A stretch of DNA of 48,021 nucleotides from Chitinophagaceae bacterium (GCA_025933775.1 JAICZH010000010.1:1-48021); one strand, 5' to 3'; counted from the stretch's first letter, positions 24,515-32,889 are shown. The notes: generated by a model not told the origin, from the sequence alone. Made by a program: numbers and translations.

Positions 24515-24544
24515 AGCGTTTACGCGTTACCGTTAGTAACGCTG
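24515..24544 (-). repeat. Dispersed 23-bp element, intergenic copy B
   Basis: Core GCGTTACCGTTAGT at 24524-24537. In this copy the flanks extend it to a hairpin: GCGTTAC, 5 nt, GTAACGC (24524-24542). It lies 26 nt upstream of the DUF4407 start codon, inside its presumed leader. Confidence 0.65.
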
Positions 24545-24685
24545 AAAATTATTCCTGCTTACAGGAACACATTTGATTTTTAAAGTAGAAGTTTGAAGGG
24601 AAATCAAAAGTAATAATAAAGAGTTGAGTTATCAAAAGCATTAACAGAACTTTTTATATTTATTATTTTTCCTTGATGATAAAAT

Positions 24686-26656
24686 TCATTCTTTTTTTAA
24701 ATGCATAACCATACCTCCGCCGGAAGCCAGTGTAAATAACAGGCTATCTTGCCGGGTAACATTTTTCCTTTCAAAATTTAAATGATTAGGATTTACATCC
24801 ACATCATCTGCATCGGTATAAATTTCTGCGGTGTATGTCCCATCATCTAAAAATTTTAATGGAATATTTATTTTTCTTTTTTCATGATTGGTTATGGCTC
24901 CTACATACCATTCATTATTTTTTTTTCTTGCATCAAGGATGTATTCATTCACTCTGGCGTCTATCACTTTTGTTTCGTCCCATGTTGTTGGTATTTCTTT
25001 TATAAAATCAAACCCAGGCTGGCCTTCGTAGGCAGCAGGATAATCGCACACCATTTGCAAATAATTTTCAAGAACCACATACATAGCAAGCATGTGGCAA
25101 CGCGTGCCCAATACCAGCGGCCTTGTATATTGCGCCCGAAAACTATCTTGCGAAACCGCACGGAATCCGCCAAGATGATAATCAGTAGAACCTGCCAGCA
25201 CTCTTGTAAACGGCATAATAATATCATGATCCGGACTAAGCCCATGATCGTCCCATTTATCCACTTCATAATTGCGTGTGCCCTCTCTTGTTAATTCATT
25301 GGGATACGTGCGGCTTAACCCTGTTGGTTTATATGCGCCATGAAATTGTATGTGCAAATGATGCGCAGCTGCTTTTTGTAAAATTTCTATTTGCATGTTT
25401 ACCATTTGCTGATCATCCCTGTCCATGAAATCAACCATCATTCCTTTAAGTCCCCATTTTTCAAATATTGCAAAAGCCGTATCCAGCTTGGGATACAAGG
25501 CATAGAAATGAACCCACACTCTTACGCCCACTCCAACGCTTTTTGCATAATCACAAATTTGTTTCATATCTAAACCTGGCACCGGAGTAGTAACATCCGA
25601 ATGAGGACCTGGTTGAAAGCCCACCCCATCATCGGTGTACCATTGGTGCAATCCATATTCAACTACGGTATGATATTCTATATTATTTCTTGCGCAAAAA
25701 TCAATATAATATTTATTAGTAACGAAATTATTTCCCGGAGCATTTATGGTATCGGGAACTACATTGCCATTCCACCACGGAAAAGTAGTTTTGCCGGGTT
25801 TTAACCAACTCACATCTTTTATTTCGCAAGGCTCATTAAGCGTTGTAATAATATTGCTTTCTATTAAATCGCCAATGCGATCACTGATCAATAACACACG
25901 CCAGGGGCTATTATGCGGCAAAGTTGCTTTTACTTTTATAGCAACTTGATGTGGTAATGGCGATAATTTACTTACCAATATATTATTATGTTTCAATAAA
26001 TACATTCCTGCATAATCAACTAATTCTGCTTCGGTAATTGCCATATAAATATTTTGGGGAAATTCAAACAGGGCAGGCATGTCCATCAATGAATCGGGCG
26101 TTACTTCATTGAACAATATATTACTGTAATTGCCTTCATGCGATGTAGTATAGTTTGGTAAAAACAATGCATGAACCTTCGGGTTACCTTTTAAATTGAA
26201 CGTTGTATTTTCATTTAATAAAATAAAAGAAGAAATATTTTTTTGTTTTAAAAATTGATACCGAAAAGCAAGCCCGTCGTTAAAAGCTCTTACAATAAGA
26301 TTTATTTTTCTGAAAGGGCTTGTCGTTTCTTCCAAAGGAATGGTTACTTCTTTATAATGTGTATGAACATGTTTTGTTTTTCCTACCGCCAAATCATAAT
26401 CTTCGGTAGTATCGCTAAAAACAGGTTGATGCATTTTAAAATTATTATCAAAATTGTCACTATCAAATTGAAGGCTGAGAGTAGAATAATCAACAATTGT
26501 TTTCTTTTTAAAAGCAATACTATATTCCATACTTTTATTAACGAGCTTAAAAGAAAAAACTAAATTATTATCAGGAGAAGTAAGAAGAATTTTTTTTTGA
26601 GCAAATGAAATTGTTGTAATAAAATTAAAGAATAAACATGCGGTTATTATTTTCAT
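24686..26656 (-). CDS. Glycoside hydrolase family 97 protein (SusB-like)
   Basis: The 656-residue product has a signal peptide (about 1-20). An N-terminal beta-supersandwich domain (about 25-270) is followed by a (beta/alpha)8 barrel (about 280-560) and a C-terminal beta domain ending GGGMVMHL. The barrel carries GMMVDFMDRDDQ and ELTREGTRNYE, which hold GH97 catalytic or calcium-ligand acids. GH97 includes inverting alpha-glucosidases (SusB) and retaining alpha-galactosidases; I cannot separate these by eye. It is likely periplasmic, acting on oligosaccharides imported by a SusCD system. No SusCD pair is next to it; the one at the window start is 24 kb away. Confidence 0.92.
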   Translation of the reverse strand: MKIITACLFFNFITTISFAQKKILLTSPDNNLVFSFKLVNKSMEYSIAFKKKTIVDYSTLSLQFDSDNFDNNFKMHQPVFSDTTEDYDLAVGKTKHVHTHYKEVTIPLEETTSPFRKINLIVRAFNDGLAFRYQFLKQKNISSFILLNENTTFNLKGNPKVHALFLPNYTTSHEGNYSNILFNEVTPDSLMDMPALFEFPQNIYMAITEAELVDYAGMYLLKHNNILVSKLSPLPHQVAIKVKATLPHNSPWRVLLISDRIGDLIESNIITTLNEPCEIKDVSWLKPGKTTFPWWNGNVVPDTINAPGNNFVTNKYYIDFCARNNIEYHTVVEYGLHQWYTDDGVGFQPGPHSDVTTPVPGLDMKQICDYAKSVGVGVRVWVHFYALYPKLDTAFAIFEKWGLKGMMVDFMDRDDQQMVNMQIEILQKAAAHHLHIQFHGAYKPTGLSRTYPNELTREGTRNYEVDKWDDHGLSPDHDIIMPFTRVLAGSTDYHLGGFRAVSQDSFRAQYTRPLVLGTRCHMLAMYVVLENYLQMVCDYPAAYEGQPGFDFIKEIPTTWDETKVIDARVNEYILDARKKNNEWYVGAITNHEKRKINIPLKFLDDGTYTAEIYTDADDVDVNPNHLNFERKNVTRQDSLLFTLASGGGMVMHLKKE

Positions 26657-26694
26657 AGCATCAATTTTTAATGAAGGTAATGATGTTTATACTC

Positions 26695-26762
26695 ACGCAA
26701 AGACGCATAAGAAATAAAGGCGCAAAATATTTTTTCATCTTTGCTTCGTTATTTCTTTGCGT
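26695..26762. repeat. Imperfect inverted repeat between GH97 and aminotransferase genes
   Basis: Right arm TTATTTCTTTGCGT (26749-26762) is the complement of a left arm split into ACGCAAAG (26695-26702) and AAATAA (26712-26717) by a 9-nt insertion that repeats part of the arm. The right arm contains the TTTG of the following promoter. Confidence 0.5.
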
Positions 26763-26790
26763 AAAAATGATTCCATCAATCTTATATTTG
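26756..26790 (+). promoter_or_regulatory. Bacteroidota promoter: TTTG, 23 nt, TATATTTG
   Basis: TTTG at 26756-26759 and the exact -7 element TATATTTG at 26783-26790 are separated by 23 nt. The -7 element ends 4 nt before the ATG at 26795, so the mRNA should be leaderless or nearly so. Confidence 0.65.
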
Positions 26791-26794
26791 CAAC

Positions 26795-27994
26795 ATGCTA
26801 TCAATAAGCCATCGCGGTACAATAATGCCTGCATCACCAATAAGAAAATTGGTTCCTTATGCAGAGGCTGCAAAAAATAAAGGAATAAAAATTTATCATT
26901 TAAACATTGGCCAGCCCGATATAGAAACGCCAAAAAAAATTCTGGATGCGGCTCGCAATTCTGATTTTAAAATTTTAGAATACAGCCATAGTGCGGGCAA
27001 TGAAAGCTATCGCAGAAAGTTAGTTGAATATTATCAATCAGTAAATATTAATATAAATTACCGGGATATTATTATTACAACCGGCGGCAGCGAAGCCATT
27101 TTATTTGGATTTTTAAGTTGCCTCGATGCAGGTGATGAAGTAATAATTCCTGAGCCATTTTATGCCAATTACAATGGCTTTGCCGTAGCCGCAGATGTAG
27201 TGGTAAAGCCCATTACAGCACATATTGAAAATAGTTTTGCTTTGCCGCCGATGGAAGAATTTGAAAAAGTGATTACTGAAAAAACAAAAGCAATTGTAAT
27301 TTGCAATCCTAACAATCCTACCGGTTATTTGTACAGCAAAGAAGAAATGGAAGTGCTTAAAAAAATTGTGTTGAAACATAATTTATATTTATTTTCTGAT
27401 GAAGCGTATCGTGAATTTTGTTATGAAGGAACACATTTCAGCGCAATGCAGCTTAACGGTGTAGCAGATAATGTTGTGATGATGGATACCATCAGCAAAC
27501 GCTACAGCGCTTGCGGAGCAAGGATTGGAGCGTTGGTTACTAAAAATAAAAAAGTAACAGAAACGGCATTAAAATTTGCACAGGCAAGGTTAAGCCCGCC
27601 CACCTTCGGACAAATAGTTGGTGAAGCAGCTATTGATTTACCTTCCGATTATTTTAAAGAAACAAAAGCAGAATATAAAAAACGCCGCGACCTTATTGTA
27701 AAAAGATTGAATAATATGCCCGGTGTTTTTTGTCCGCAACCGGGTGGCGCTTTTTATGCAATGGCATCTTTACCTATTGATGATGCTGATATATTTTGCC
27801 AATGGCTTTTGGAATCTTTTAATTATAATAATGAAACAGTGATGCTCGCTCCTGCCACCGGTTTTTACGGAACGGAAGAACTTGGTAAAAAAGAAGTGCG
27901 GCTTGCGTATGTATTAAATTGTGATGATATAAATAAGGCAATGGATTGCTTGCAAAAAGCGCTGGAAGCTTATTCAAAAAGGAATGCAATATAA
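26795..27994 (+). CDS. PLP-dependent class I/II aminotransferase
   Basis: The 399-residue fold-type I aminotransferase has YHLNIGQPDIETP near the start, GGSEAILFGFLSCLDAGDE, NPNNPTGYLYS (cofactor-site Asn), and LFSDEAYREFCYEG with the PLP-binding Asp and Tyr. The Schiff-base lysine is in SKRYSACGARIG. The group includes aspartate and aromatic aminotransferases; the substrate cannot be fixed from sequence by eye. The start at 26795 is supported by the -7 element 4 nt upstream. A second Met at codon 11 (MPASPIRKLVPYAEAAK) is where many homologues begin. The gene faces an ArsR-type gene tail to tail with only 20 bp between stop codons. Confidence 0.92.
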   Translation: MLSISHRGTIMPASPIRKLVPYAEAAKNKGIKIYHLNIGQPDIETPKKILDAARNSDFKILEYSHSAGNESYRRKLVEYYQSVNININYRDIIITTGGSEAILFGFLSCLDAGDEVIIPEPFYANYNGFAVAADVVVKPITAHIENSFALPPMEEFEKVITEKTKAIVICNPNNPTGYLYSKEEMEVLKKIVLKHNLYLFSDEAYREFCYEGTHFSAMQLNGVADNVVMMDTISKRYSACGARIGALVTKNKKVTETALKFAQARLSPPTFGQIVGEAAIDLPSDYFKETKAEYKKRRDLIVKRLNNMPGVFCPQPGGAFYAMASLPIDDADIFCQWLLESFNYNNETVMLAPATGFYGTEELGKKEVRLAYVLNCDDINKAMDCLQKALEAYSKRNAI

Positions 27995-28014
27995 ATTCTC
28001 TGAAGAAGGAAGAA

Positions 28015-28365
28015 TTATCCAATCAGGTTTTTTACAAATTCATTAATGGCTTCAATACGCGGAAAATTTAAAGTATAAAAAATAAATTTTCCATCGCGCC
28101 GGGTAGTTACTATTCCCGCTTTTCTTAAAATAGCCAGGTGTTGCGAAGCTACAGATTGTTCCAGACGCAGCTTTACATAAAGTTCTGTTACGGTTAGCTT
28201 TTTATTTTCATAAATAGTTTTGACTATCTGCTGGCGAAGCGTATGATTTAAAGCTCTTAAAATTAAAGCCGCTTTCCTTACATTATGATAATCTATATCA
28301 GGAAAATTTTCGTTTGCTGCTTCTGCATTTTGCTCAGGTGAAGATTGCATAGGATCGTAGGTCAT
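28015..28365 (-). CDS. ArsR-family winged-helix regulator without metal-site cysteines
   Basis: The 116-residue winged-helix protein has LTVTELYVKLRLEQSVASQHLAILRKAGIVTTRRDGKFIFY, the ArsR HTH with recognition helix SVASQHLAILRKAG and beta-wing RRDGKFIFY. There is no Cys, so the classical ArsR metal site is absent and another signal or a partner must control it. The N-terminal 25 residues are acidic and probably disordered. It has its own -7 element and stands between the aminotransferase and tsaB. Its targets are unknown. Confidence 0.9.
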   Translation of the reverse strand: MTYDPMQSSPEQNAEAANENFPDIDYHNVRKAALILRALNHTLRQQIVKTIYENKKLTVTELYVKLRLEQSVASQHLAILRKAGIVTTRRDGKFIFYTLNFPRIEAINEFVKNLIG

Positions 28366-28412
28366 AGTATATAAATTTTAAAAAAAATCAATTCTTTTTT
28401 TATTATCTATTA

Positions 28413-28420
28413 CAAAGATA
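28413..28420 (-). promoter_or_regulatory. Bacteroidota -7 element TATCTTTG for the ArsR-type gene
   Basis: The plus strand reads CAAAGATA, an exact TAnnTTTG match on the minus strand, 47 nt before the start codon at 28365. Confidence 0.5.
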
Positions 28421-28475
28421 CATATTGAAAATAAAACGGGAAGACGCCTTTAATAATAATGCTCTGTTAGGATAT

Positions 28476-29147
28476 TTATTTTTTTATGGAAGAATGAAAT
28501 TCTTTTAAATATAACGGTTTCGCATACACGAAATCAGCAAATTCATTCTTTACAAATTTTTGCCCCGAAATTTTTGCAAGAGAGGCAGGGGAAATTGGTT
28601 CAGCTATAAAAAAATGATTTTCATTTTTAGTTATCTTTTTAAATTTATCGCTTCCGCTTCCAAAAAAATATATTTTTTTATCCGGCATTTCATCAAAAGA
28701 ATTTTCATGAAGAATCATAGCAGTTGGTGAAATGAATTCTTTCAAAGTATAATTATAAACGGCTGCAAAAACTTCCATTCGTCTTGCATCAATCATCGGG
28801 CAGTACAAGACACTCTCATCATTTATAAATTCAATTGCTGAAAAAGCCATTAATTCTAATGAATTGTAAGTAATAAGCGGAATGCTTAATGCATAGCACA
28901 AACCCTTTGCTGTAGCCAATCCTACGCGAATACCCGTATAGGACCCCGGCCCTGCGCTTACTCCAATTGCATTTAATTGTTTTATATTAATATGATTTTT
29001 TTGGAGTAACTCCTGAATGGCATAGTGTAAAAAAGCGGCGTGTTGTTTCGTTTCATCATTTATAAAAACACCCAGAACTTTGTTATTCTCGGTAAGAACA
29101 ACCAATGCAGTTTCTGTAGCGGTATGAATATTTAAAATGTACGACAT
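28476..29147 (-). CDS. tsaB: tRNA threonylcarbamoyladenosine biosynthesis protein TsaB
   Basis: The 223-residue ASKHA-fold protein has an N-terminal IHTATETALVVL, the conserved GVSAGPGSYTGIRVGLATAKGLCYAL, and PMIDARRMEVFAAVY. It partners TsaD in making the t6A modification of ANN-decoding tRNAs, an essential function in the cytoplasm. The C-terminus (DFVYAKPLYLKEFHSS) is encoded partly by a near-copy of the dispersed element (28511-28533). The gene begins 3 nt after the stop of the upstream dehydrogenase-like gene, so the two are co-transcribed. Confidence 0.94.
   Translation of the reverse strand: MSYILNIHTATETALVVLTENNKVLGVFINDETKQHAAFLHYAIQELLQKNHINIKQLNAIGVSAGPGSYTGIRVGLATAKGLCYALSIPLITYNSLELMAFSAIEFINDESVLYCPMIDARRMEVFAAVYNYTLKEFISPTAMILHENSFDEMPDKKIYFFGSGSDKFKKITKNENHFFIAEPISPASLAKISGQKFVKNEFADFVYAKPLYLKEFHSSIKK
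28511..28533 (+). repeat. Dispersed 23-bp element, intragenic copy C
   Basis: Identical to copy A (20111) except that AA in the centre is TT. It lies inside the last codons of tsaB, which read it in the reverse sense as FVYAKPLY. Copy A, read the same way, would encode FVYALPLYL. Confidence 0.5.
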
Positions 29148-29150
29148 AAG

Positions 29151-29783
29151 TTATAATGAAGCAACAGTTTCAAAATATTTTTTTTCTAATAAAGGAGCAA
29201 TAGAATAGCGTATATCCGTCACCGTTAGTTTTTGTAATAAGTGATAAATATTTTGCACCCCAATTTTTTCAAGCCATTCAAAAGGGCCAAAGAGATAATT
29301 GGTTCCAAGTTTCATTGCAAGATCAATTTCTTCCATACTGCTAACCTCATCTTCAAGCGCAAAAAAAGCTTCATTGATGATCATGCTTATTACGCGCGCA
29401 GCAATAAATCCCGGCTCATCTTTTACAAAAATAATTTCCCAGCTAAGTTGCTCAAATACTTTGCCAGCAAGGCTTTTATTGGGTGATGCTATTTCCCATA
29501 TTTGTCTTTTTAAAAATCCAGGCCATCCATTTATACGGCTGAAATTATCCTGTAAATTATTTTGCTCCAAAGTTTTTGTTACGGAATTAATAAAAACAGG
29601 TTTATCCAAAAATTTATTTAAATTAATGTTTTCATATTCATTAAGAATAAAAAGAGCATCACATTCATTAAAATTTGTTATCTCTTGAATTTTTTTTACA
29701 AAAATTATTTCAACACCTTCATTCGTTTTCTTTAATAAAACTTCTTCCTGTTGCTCTACATTTGCTACAATAATAATTTTCAC
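29151..29783 (-). CDS. Degenerate 3-hydroxyacyl-CoA dehydrogenase-like protein
   Basis: At 210 residues the product is about 80 shorter than 3-hydroxybutyryl-CoA dehydrogenases. The C-terminal half is clearly of that family: KDEPGFIAARVISMIINEAFFALEDEV, EEIDLAMKLGTNYLFGPFEWLEKIG. The N-terminal Rossmann part is reduced: the GxGxxG dinucleotide motif is absent (KIIIVANVEQQEE), and the catalytic-His segment GLHFFNP reads GWPGFLK. It is therefore probably not a dehydrogenase; a binding or regulatory role is possible. It is the first gene of an operon with tsaB and starts from a promoter that overlaps the divergent ridA promoter. Confidence 0.82.
   Translation of the reverse strand: MKIIIVANVEQQEEVLLKKTNEGVEIIFVKKIQEITNFNECDALFILNEYENINLNKFLDKPVFINSVTKTLEQNNLQDNFSRINGWPGFLKRQIWEIASPNKSLAGKVFEQLSWEIIFVKDEPGFIAARVISMIINEAFFALEDEVSSMEEIDLAMKLGTNYLFGPFEWLEKIGVQNIYHLLQKLTVTDIRYSIAPLLEKKYFETVASL
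29208..29229 (-). repeat. Dispersed 23-bp element, intragenic copy G
   Basis: Inside the dehydrogenase-like gene. It matches copy F (40469-40498) at about 20 of 22 positions and is read in frame as LTVTDIR. Confidence 0.45.
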
Positions 29784-29796
29784 ATTAAATTTTTTG

Positions 29797-29810
29797 CAAA
29801 AATAGGTTTG
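29797..29810. promoter_or_regulatory. Back-to-back overlapping -7 elements (divergent promoters)
   Basis: The 14 bases CAAAAATAGGTTTG contain TAGGTTTG on the plus strand (29803-29810), towards ridA, and TATTTTTG on the minus strand (29804 to 29797), towards the dehydrogenase-like/tsaB operon. The two share one TA step, so RNA polymerase can probably occupy only one direction at a time. Confidence 0.6.
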
Positions 29811-29856
29811 TTAATTGATGGAAAGTTTTGCAACTTTATTATTATTAAAAAATAAA

Positions 29857-30234
29857 ATGAAACAAATTATTAATACAACCAATGCTCCGGCGCCCATCGG
29901 CCCTTACAGTCAGGCTGTAAAAGCTGCAGGAATGCTTTTTATTTCAGGGCAAATAGCCATCAATCCTGTTACATCAGGACTTGTAACCGACGATATAAAA
30001 AAAGAAACGGAACAGATTATGAATAATTTAAAAGCCATTTTAAGTGAGGCGCAGCTTGGGTTTGAGCATGTGGTGAAAACAACTATTTTTTTAACCGATA
30101 TGAATTTATTTACCCCGGTAAATGAAGTGTATGGCAAATTTTTTGAATCCAATTTTCCCGCAAGAGAAACAGTTGCCGTGAAAGCATTACCAAAAAATGT
30201 GAATGTAGAAATAAGCATGATAGCTGTTTTATAA
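29857..30234 (+). CDS. RidA-family enamine/imine deaminase
   Basis: The ATG at 29857 is chosen because the family begins at this point ([20 protein letters not shown]); in-frame starts near 29818 would add an unrelated stretch. The product is 125 residues. The typical motifs are present: [17 protein letters not shown], and the active-site Arg and Glu in [25 protein letters not shown]. RidA trimers hydrolyse reactive enamines and imines released by PLP enzymes such as threonine dehydratase. Only 11 nt separate it from the following dehydrogenase gene, so they form an operon. Confidence 0.95.
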   Translation: MKQIINTTNAPAPIGPYSQAVKAAGMLFISGQIAINPVTSGLVTDDIKKETEQIMNNLKAILSEAQLGFEHVVKTTIFLTDMNLFTPVNEVYGKFFESNFPARETVAVKALPKNVNVEISMIAVL

Positions 30235-30245
30235 AAAAAAATATC

Positions 30246-31175
30246 TTGAAAAAACAGGTAATCATTACATCGAAAGTGCACAATTATTTAATTGATGTGC
30301 TTCAACAAAAAGGATATTCAGTTCTTCATAACGAAAAAATTAGTTATGAAGATTTGAGTGCAATTATAAACCAGGCTGATGGAATAATTGTAACTACCCG
30401 CATACCGATTGATAAAGCAATTATTGATAAAGCCACTCGCTTAAGTTGGATCGGAAGATTGGGAAGCGGCATGGAATTGATTGATGTGGAATATGCAACA
30501 TCAAAAGGCATTCGTTGTGTAAGCAGCCCCGAAGGCAATCGCAATGCAGTGGCAGAACATGCATTGGGCATGTTGCTAAGCCTTACTAATAAAATATGTT
30601 CAAGCTTTGATGAAATAAAAGATCGTAAATGGATTCGCGATGCCAACCGCGGCGTGGAACTTTGTGAAAAAACTATTGGCATTATCGGTTACGGAAATAC
30701 AGGTTCTGCATTTGCAAAATTGTTATCTTCTTTTAATGTTACAGTGCTTGCTTATGATAAATATAATTTTGGATTTAGTTCAGGTTATATAAAAGAAGCC
30801 AACTACGACCAGGTATGCAGGTATGCCGATGTTATCAGCCTGAATGTTCCGCTTACTGCTGAAACAGAACACATGGCCAATGAAAAATTTTTTAATTCAT
30901 TAGAAAGGTCGCCCTATTTTATTTCTACCTGCAGGGGAAAGGTTACCGATACGGATGCTTTGCTAGCTGCTTTAAAAAATAAAAAAATTGCAGGCGCAGC
31001 ACTCGATGTGTTGGAAAATGAAAGGCTGGAAACTTATACACGGGAAGAAAATCAGCGATTCAATTCGCTCTTGGCGCAGCCTAATGTAATCATTACTCCT
31101 CACATTGCGGGATATAGTGTAGAAGCTTTTTACAAAATGGCAAAAGTTTTGCTTAAAAAATTAGAGCTCGAATAA
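30246..31175 (+). CDS. D-2-hydroxyacid dehydrogenase (3-phosphoglycerate-dehydrogenase-like)
   Basis: The 309-residue product starts with TTG (no ATG fits). The NAD-binding motif is GYGNTG (148-153), and the catalytic residues are Arg230 (STCRGKV), Glu259 and His286 (TPHIAG). It lacks the C-terminal ACT regulatory domain of long SerA proteins, so it is either a short SerA or another 2-hydroxyacid dehydrogenase. It forms an operon with ridA (11-nt gap) and is followed by a strong terminator. The link to RidA fits amino-acid metabolism, but the substrate is not proven. Confidence 0.9.
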   Translation: MKKQVIITSKVHNYLIDVLQQKGYSVLHNEKISYEDLSAIINQADGIIVTTRIPIDKAIIDKATRLSWIGRLGSGMELIDVEYATSKGIRCVSSPEGNRNAVAEHALGMLLSLTNKICSSFDEIKDRKWIRDANRGVELCEKTIGIIGYGNTGSAFAKLLSSFNVTVLAYDKYNFGFSSGYIKEANYDQVCRYADVISLNVPLTAETEHMANEKFFNSLERSPYFISTCRGKVTDTDALLAALKNKKIAGAALDVLENERLETYTREENQRFNSLLAQPNVIITPHIAGYSVEAFYKMAKVLLKKLELE

Positions 31176-31206
31176 ACTATTTCAAATTTTTTTTATATTT
31201 GTAATT

Positions 31207-31247
31207 ATACAACGTCTCAGCAAAAATGGGGCGTTGTATTTTTTTTC
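31207..31247 (+). terminator. Rho-independent terminator of the ridA operon
   Basis: A 12-bp stem, ATACAACGTCTC (31207-31218) with GGGGCGTTGTAT (31228-31239), includes two G-U pairs and is followed by eight T. Confidence 0.92.
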
Positions 31248-31286
31248 AATTTACTGTAACAATTTGTGAAATTTAAAAATGAGGTT

Positions 31287-31760
31287 ATGAGCCAGATCAA
31301 TTACGTAACAAAAGAAACGTTTGAGCAAATGAAGACGGAACTTCAGCACATGAAAGGTATTGAAAGGCCCGCTGCTTCTAAAGCTATAGCTGAAGCACGT
31401 GAAAAAGGCGACCTGAAAGAAAATGCTGAATACGATGCAGCCAAAGAAGCACAGGGCATTCTTGAAGCAAAAATTAAACAACTCGAAGCGGTAATTGCCA
31501 CTGCGCGGATAGTAGATGAAACTGCAATAGACACCAGCAAAGTTTCTATTCTTACAAAAGTTACGCTCACCAATCTTACTACCAAAAAACAAGTTACTTA
31601 TCAAATTGTTTCAGAAAAAGAAGCCGATTTGAAATTGCAAAAAATATCAGCATCATCGCCAATTGGCAAAGGATTGCTGGGCAAAGCCGTAGGCGAAACC
31701 GCCGAAATAAAAGTGCCTGCCGGAATGATTCAATTTAAAATTGAGAATATAACGGCGTAG
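31287..31760 (+). CDS. greA: Transcription elongation factor GreA
   Basis: The ATG at 31287 (MSQINYVTKETFEQMKTEL) gives 157 residues, the normal GreA length; a GTG at 31266 would add seven. The coiled-coil hairpin carries the tip acids in EAREKGDLKENAEYDAAKEAQG, and the C-terminal FKBP-like domain ends with SPIGKGLLGKAVGET. GreA enters the secondary channel of RNA polymerase and stimulates cleavage of backtracked RNA. It is followed by a HIT-family gene, a pairing common in this phylum. Confidence 0.97.
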   Translation: MSQINYVTKETFEQMKTELQHMKGIERPAASKAIAEAREKGDLKENAEYDAAKEAQGILEAKIKQLEAVIATARIVDETAIDTSKVSILTKVTLTNLTTKKQVTYQIVSEKEADLKLQKISASSPIGKGLLGKAVGETAEIKVPAGMIQFKIENITA

Positions 31761-31832
31761 GGTATGCGCAGTTTTTTTTCAATTGGCAATAAACAATTTT
31801 CCAAAAAGCCATTAATCAATAAGCTAAATATT

Positions 31833-32222
31833 ATGACTATCTTTTCAAAAATAATTGCGGGAGAAATTCCTTGTTATAAAATTGCAGAAGATGAAAAATT
31901 TTTTGCTTTTCTCGACATCAATCCATTGGTGGAAGGACATACATTGGTAATTCCGAAAGTAGAAATAAATAATTTTTTTGATATACCTGATGAATATCTT
32001 GCATCCATTTTTTTATTTGCAAAACCTATTGCAAAAGCGATTGAAAGATCTTTTATTTGCAACCGTTGCGGCATCAGCGTTATCGGGCTTGAAGTACAAC
32101 ATGCTCATGTACACTTAGTTCCAATTAACAGCGCTGATGATTTAAATTTTACAAGAAAAAAATTAAATCCTTCCAAAGAACAATTGAAAGCAGCGCAGGA
32201 AAAGATTTTAAAAAATTTATAA
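31833..32222 (+). CDS. HIT-family nucleotide hydrolase/transferase
   Basis: The ATG at 31833 (MTIFSKIIAGEIPCYKI) gives 129 residues and matches the usual family start; an upstream in-frame ATG at 31764 would add 23 residues unlike the family. The active-site histidine triad is HAHVHLVP. The protein lacks the zinc-binding CxxC at the very N-terminus but has CNRCG in the middle. HIT proteins of this branch (HinT-like) hydrolyse purine nucleoside phosphoramidates. It is downstream of greA by 72 nt, probably in the same transcript. Confidence 0.93.
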   Translation: MTIFSKIIAGEIPCYKIAEDEKFFAFLDINPLVEGHTLVIPKVEINNFFDIPDEYLASIFLFAKPIAKAIERSFICNRCGISVIGLEVQHAHVHLVPINSADDLNFTRKKLNPSKEQLKAAQEKILKNL

Positions 32223-32250
32223 TTGCAAAATTGAGTTCTCCTTAAATTTT

Positions 32251-32811
32251 TCATTTTACTCTTCCCGGATTCTTCACCAAAAAATCTTTCCATCCATTAA
32301 TTTTTTTTGATGTTGGATTCACAGAAATATTTCCTTGAAAATGATGGCATACAGCAGCAGCCAGTGCATCCGTAGCATCATAATATTTTGGATTGTCTTC
32401 AAAACATAAAATACGCTGCAGCATTTTTAATACCTGCAATTTATCAGCATTTCCATTTCCCGTGATAGATTGTTTTATTTTTCTTGGAGAATATTCTGTA
32501 ACGGGAACACCTGCCTGCATCGCAGCAGCAATCGCTACACCCTGCGCCCTGCCCAGCTTTAGCATACTTTGTACATTTTTTCCAAAAAAAGGCGCTTCAA
32601 TGGCTAGCGCATGTGGCGAATGATCTTTTACAAGTTGACATACTTTCTCATGTATAATTTGCAACCGTTCATACGCATCTTTTTTTGAAGATAATTTCAA
32701 TACATCCATCATTATTAAAGCAACTCCGTTATGCGAAACTTTTATAATTCCATAACCCATCAACAGCGTTCCGGGATCAATGCCCAAAATGATTTTTGAA
32801 TTTTTATGCAA
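32251..32811 (-). CDS. ruvC: Crossover junction endodeoxyribonuclease RuvC
   Basis: The family core begins KIILGIDPGT, and no ATG lies close before it. I propose a TTG start at 32811 (HKNSKIILGIDPG, 186 residues); a GTG at 32835 is the alternative. Catalytic acids are visible: Asp in GIDPG, Glu in LAIEAPFFG, and the two Asp in YYDATDALAAA. RuvC resolves Holliday junctions together with RuvAB. A -7 element at 32881-32888 on the minus strand supports transcription from just upstream. The long in-frame extension to 33057 overlaps the divergent gene and is not real. Confidence 0.93.
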   Translation of the reverse strand: MHKNSKIILGIDPGTLLMGYGIIKVSHNGVALIMMDVLKLSSKKDAYERLQIIHEKVCQLVKDHSPHALAIEAPFFGKNVQSMLKLGRAQGVAIAAAMQAGVPVTEYSPRKIKQSITGNGNADKLQVLKMLQRILCFEDNPKYYDATDALAAAVCHHFQGNISVNPTSKKINGWKDFLVKNPGRVK

Positions 32812-32880
32812 TTGAAGATTATTTTTGGCGTTCACAATTATACTTGCAAAATGCTTTATAAAAGAAAAATTCTTGTTGTA

Positions 32881-32888
32881 CAAAATTA
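32881..32888 (-). promoter_or_regulatory. Bacteroidota -7 element TAATTTTG for ruvC
   Basis: The plus strand reads CAAAATTA, ending 1 nt before the start codon of the divergent gene at 32890. It supports short RuvC start choices (32811 or 32835). Confidence 0.5.
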
Positions 32889-32889
32889 A

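Noticed and set aside
28187-28203. GTTACGGTTAGC inside the ArsR-type gene as a copy of the dispersed element
   Set aside because: Matches only in part, and LTVTELY is the usual residue pattern of this subgroup.
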